Assembly: GCA_947167445.1 (NCBI GenBank) | Contig: CAMVID010000014.1 | Location: forward strand, 19,132 to 83,131 | DNA: 64,000 nt | Source: G11 sp947167445 | GTDB taxonomy: Bacteria; Bacillota; Clostridia; Lachnospirales; Lachnospiraceae | Direction of reading: 5' to 3' | Part shown: positions 61,699 through 64,000 of the stretch, piece by piece | Layout of the letters: every line of letters begins with the position of its first letter | Position numbering within the stretch: the first letter of the stretch is position 1 | The notes under the pieces: model-generated | The model's database searches: none | Seen by the model: only the letters and a program-made list of their open reading frames with translations | What the model was told of the DNA's origin: nothing | Position numbers and translations under genes: made by a program

Positions 61699-63090
61699 CT
61701 AGAAACTAAACTTGTCTTCAAACCACTTGTTAAGATCTGCGATAGCTACTCTCTCCTGCTCCATGGAATCACGGAAACGGATTGTTACGCAGTTATCTGT
61801 CTCTGAGTCGAAGTCATATGTTACACAGAAAGGAGTACCGATTTCGTCCTGACGACGATATCTCTTACCGATATTTCCTCTGTCATCAAACTCACAGTTG
61901 TATTTCTTTGAAAGCTCAGTATAAATCTTCTCAGCGCCCTCATTAAGCTTCTTGGAAAGAGGAAGCACACCAATCTTAACGGGAGCAAGTGCGGGATGGA
62001 AATGAAGAACTGTTCTCATATCGCCATCGCCAAGATCCTCTTCGTCATATGCTTCGCAAAGGAATGCAAGAACCACACGGTCTGCGCCAAGTGAAGGCTC
62101 AACAACATAAGGAATATACTTCTCGTTAAGCTCATCATCAAAGTAGTCCATGGGCTCACCGGATGTCTCCTGATGTCTTGTAAGGTCGTAATCGGTTCTT
62201 GATGCGATTCCCCAAAGCTCGCCCCAATCTGTGAAGGGGAAAGCATATTCAATATCTGTTGTATGATCGCTGTAGAATGAAAGCTCCTCAGGGTCATGGT
62301 CACGAAGACGAAGGTTGTCCTTGTTGATGCCCAGTGAAAGAAGCCACTCATAACAGGTCTTTCTCCAGTACTCAAACCACTCGGTCTGTGTGCCGGGTTT
62401 GCAGAAGAACTCCAATTCCATCTGCTCGAACTCTCTTGTACGGAAAGTGAAGTTACCGGGAGTAATCTCATTACGGAAAGATTTACCGATCTGGCAGATA
62501 CCGAAAGGCACTTTCTTACGGGATGTACGCTGTACATTCTTAAAGTTTACAAAAATACCCTGAGCTGTCTCGGGGCGAAGATAAACCACGTTCTTGGCAT
62601 CCTCAGTAACACCCTGGAATGTCTTGAACATAAGGTTGAATTCTCTGATGCTTGTGAAATTATGCTTACCGCAGGAAGGACAGGGAACGTTATTGTCGTT
62701 AATGAATTTCTCCATCTCCTCATGAGACCAGCCGTCAACGGAAGACTTAAGCTCAATGCCTTTCTCAGCTGCAAAGTCTTCAATAATCTTGTCTGCTCTG
62801 AATCTCTCGTGACATTCCTTACAATCCATCAAAGGATCGGAGAAACTTCCAAGATGACCTGATGCAACCCATGTCTGAGGGTTCATAAGAATCGCACAAT
62901 CAACACCTACGTTGTAGGGGTTCTCCTGAACGAACTTCTGCCACCATGCTTTCTTTACGTTGTTCTTAAGCTCAACGCCCAAGTTACCGTAATCCCAGGT
63001 ATTTGCAAGTCCGCCGTAAATCTCACTGCCGGGATAAACAAAACCTCTTGCCTTAGCCAGGGCAACGATCTTATCCATTGTCTTTTCCAT
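61699..63090 (-). CDS. glyS: Glycine--tRNA ligase (single-chain alpha2 form)
   Basis: 463-residue dimeric class II enzyme, not the alpha/beta heterotetramer. Zinc-type Cys pairs DCKECHERFR and CPSCGKHN, class II motif 2 around FRNEITPGNFTFRTREFEQME, and motif 3 with EPSLGADRVVLAFL are present. The anticodon-binding domain ends the protein. A 51-bp gap separates it from recO; it shows no T-box. Confidence 0.95.
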   Translation of the reverse strand: MEKTMDKIVALAKARGFVYPGSEIYGGLANTWDYGNLGVELKNNVKKAWWQKFVQENPYNVGVDCAILMNPQTWVASGHLGSFSDPLMDCKECHERFRADKIIEDFAAEKGIELKSSVDGWSHEEMEKFINDNNVPCPSCGKHNFTSIREFNLMFKTFQGVTEDAKNVVYLRPETAQGIFVNFKNVQRTSRKKVPFGICQIGKSFRNEITPGNFTFRTREFEQMELEFFCKPGTQTEWFEYWRKTCYEWLLSLGINKDNLRLRDHDPEELSFYSDHTTDIEYAFPFTDWGELWGIASRTDYDLTRHQETSGEPMDYFDDELNEKYIPYVVEPSLGADRVVLAFLCEAYDEEDLGDGDMRTVLHFHPALAPVKIGVLPLSKKLNEGAEKIYTELSKKYNCEFDDRGNIGKRYRRQDEIGTPFCVTYDFDSETDNCVTIRFRDSMEQERVAIADLNKWFEDKFSF

Positions 63091-63141
63091 AACGTTACTC
63101 TCTTTCTTATGTTAAAAAATTATTTTACTTGGTCAAAAACT

Positions 63142-63798
63142 TCATATATTATAACGAACATCCTCTAAAAGTGCAACAGACTTAAACTTCTTGTCCATAT
63201 ATCTTTTACAGTACATCTCACTGATTTTGATCATCTCATTAAGGACTTCGTCCTTCACGGTAAAAGTATACAGATTCTCCACCGGTGTTTCACCTATAAA
63301 ATTAAGCGCATATACAGTGGATTCATTCCAGTTGCCCTCAGGAGCTCCCGGATACTCTCCGTTGACTGCGATGGCTTTTAACTCATAAACACATCTGACA
63401 AAAGCAGGGCTCCATCTGCCCTTTAATAATGCACTTAAGGATGCATAGAGAAGCTTTAGCATCTCCTTTTCATCGTTGTTTTCTCTTGTATAATAGTCTG
63501 CAATCTCAAGGAAATACATGCCATAGAAAGCTTCCTGCATGGCCGTTCTGAATTCCTCAAAGTAGTTTTCTATCTTGGCTTCCGAAAGGGTGTAGGAGCT
63601 TCGGCCCTCATATATTTTGAAAACGCCAAAGGAAAAGGGCGCAGTTGCAGCCAGAAGTGTACTGGTCTGCTTTCTTGCTCCCTTAGCGAAGGCGGATATT
63701 TTTCCCCGTTCTTTGGTAAGGATAACTACCCGCCTGTCGTATTCACCTATAGGCTCAGCCTTCAAAATTATTCCGGTTACCGGAATCAGATCAATCAT
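63142..63798 (-). CDS. recO: DNA repair protein RecO
   Basis: 218 residues with the OB-fold N-terminus (DLIPVTGIILKAEPIGEYDRRVVILTKERG) and a helical C-terminal region; loads RecA on SSB-coated DNA together with RecR. It is slightly shorter than usual (about 240-250) and lacks the four C-terminal Cys of the zinc-binding form. The ATG is 2 bp after the era stop; era-recO is a conserved pair. Confidence 0.94.
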   Translation of the reverse strand: MIDLIPVTGIILKAEPIGEYDRRVVILTKERGKISAFAKGARKQTSTLLAATAPFSFGVFKIYEGRSSYTLSEAKIENYFEEFRTAMQEAFYGMYFLEIADYYTRENNDEKEMLKLLYASLSALLKGRWSPAFVRCVYELKAIAVNGEYPGAPEGNWNESTVYALNFIGETPVENLYTFTVKDEVLNEMIKISEMYCKRYMDKKFKSVALLEDVRYNI

Positions 63799-63800
63799 CT

Positions 63801-64000
63801 TTACTCCCCGAGTTTCTCCTTTGGATCATAGCCGAAATTCTTCATGAGAAAATCGCTGTCTCTCCAATCCTTCTTAACCTTAACCCACAGTTTCAGGTTG
63901 ACCTGCATCTCAACCAGCTTCTCAATATCTTCTCTGGCCTTGGTGCCGATTTTTTTAAGCATGGCGCCGCCCTTGCCGATAATGATTCCCTTGTGGGAAT
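63801..64000 (-). CDS. era: GTPase Era, C-terminal part (N-terminus off window)
   Basis: The last 65 codons of a gene entering from the right edge. The segment SHKGIIIGKGGAMLKKIG is the KH domain that binds the 3' end of 16S rRNA, followed by KARE...LWVKVKKDWRDSDF and the stop TAA at 63801. The GTPase domain lies outside the window. It is followed by recO after 2 bp. Confidence 0.95.
   Translation of the reverse strand, partial: SHKGIIIGKGGAMLKKIGTKAREDIEKLVEMQVNLKLWVKVKKDWRDSDFLMKNFGYDPKEKLGE

Noticed and set aside
1..64000. CRISPR arrays, tRNA or rRNA genes, prophage or IS elements
   Set aside because: Intergenic gaps are short and show no repeat-spacer arrays, no cloverleaf-like segments and no transposase or phage genes.

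Overview
The window looks like a chromosomal segment of a strictly anaerobic, low-to-mid GC member of the Firmicutes, most likely a Lachnospiraceae (Clostridia). The evidence is a complete rnfCDGEAB operon, a clostridial cmk-ispH-S1 arrangement, DUF4364, DUF4250 and DUF1385 proteins, a LarB/LarC pair, a biotin-dependent sodium-pump operon, single-chain glycyl-tRNA synthetase, and small AT-rich promoters. Almost everything is on the minus strand; only malic enzyme with DUF4364, a DtxR-type regulator and a YprB-type nuclease read rightwards. I see no prophage, CRISPR array, tRNA or rRNA gene.

Layout. 1-6.6 kb: 3' part of a solute-binding lipoprotein gene is cut by the left edge, then gpmI, then a two-component system with a third membrane-anchored protein. 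6.6-11.5 kb: prfA, prmC and a DUF1385 protein, then rpmE and rho. 11.7-13.4 kb (+): malic enzyme and DUF4364. 13.4-18.9 kb: clpB, a 57-residue DUF4250 gene, an ASKHA/[2Fe-2S] activator-like protein and rarA. 19-26.5 kb: a CPA2 antiporter and a glycerol regulon (glpP, glpK, glpF, and a GlpA-like oxidase with its FAD and DUF1667 partners). 26.5-27.2 kb: a divergent control region and a DtxR-family regulator. 27.3-35.8 kb: Rnf, followed in the same transcription direction by a NamZ-type lipoprotein and a DUF2298 membrane protein. 35.9-43.3 kb: yprB, then TetR, RpiR, HI0933-type flavoprotein, cmk, ispH, S1 protein and cheR in one run. 43.5-46.7 kb: larB, larC, thiolase. 46.7-52.1 kb: an operon with two carboxyltransferases, a biotin carrier and sodium-pump beta and gamma subunits. 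52.2-55.5 kb: scpA, scpB, a phosphoesterase, a CmpB-type membrane protein, and rpsU (58 codons, TTG start). 55.6-58.9 kb: GH43 glycosidase, YolD-like protein and Y-family polymerase. 59-64 kb: era (partial), recO, glyS, alaS.

How the genes fit together. Energy metabolism dominates: Rnf couples ferredoxin:NAD oxidoreduction to an ion gradient, the decarboxylase/transcarboxylase operon can build a sodium gradient, the CPA2 antiporter exchanges cations, glycerol is taken up and oxidised by an anaerobic flavin/iron-sulfur dehydrogenase, and the thiolase can feed butyrate synthesis.

The most interesting signals are in non-coding DNA. (1) A perfect 18-bp palindrome sits exactly in the -10/-35 spacer of a strong promoter diverging from a DtxR-type, iron-site regulator gene; that promoter would give a ~90-nt two-hairpin RNA with no credible ORF. 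(2) The leaders of glpP and of the GlpA-like gene both carry an imperfect long hairpin capped by the same GAGAA loop, a candidate target of GlpP. (3) REP-like palindromes with a GGGGACAG core occur as one single copy spanning two convergent stop codons and as one 37-bp-arm inverted pair. (4) A one-mismatch LexA-type box overlaps the promoter of an operon that joins a GH43 glycosidase to a YolD/Y-family polymerase pair.
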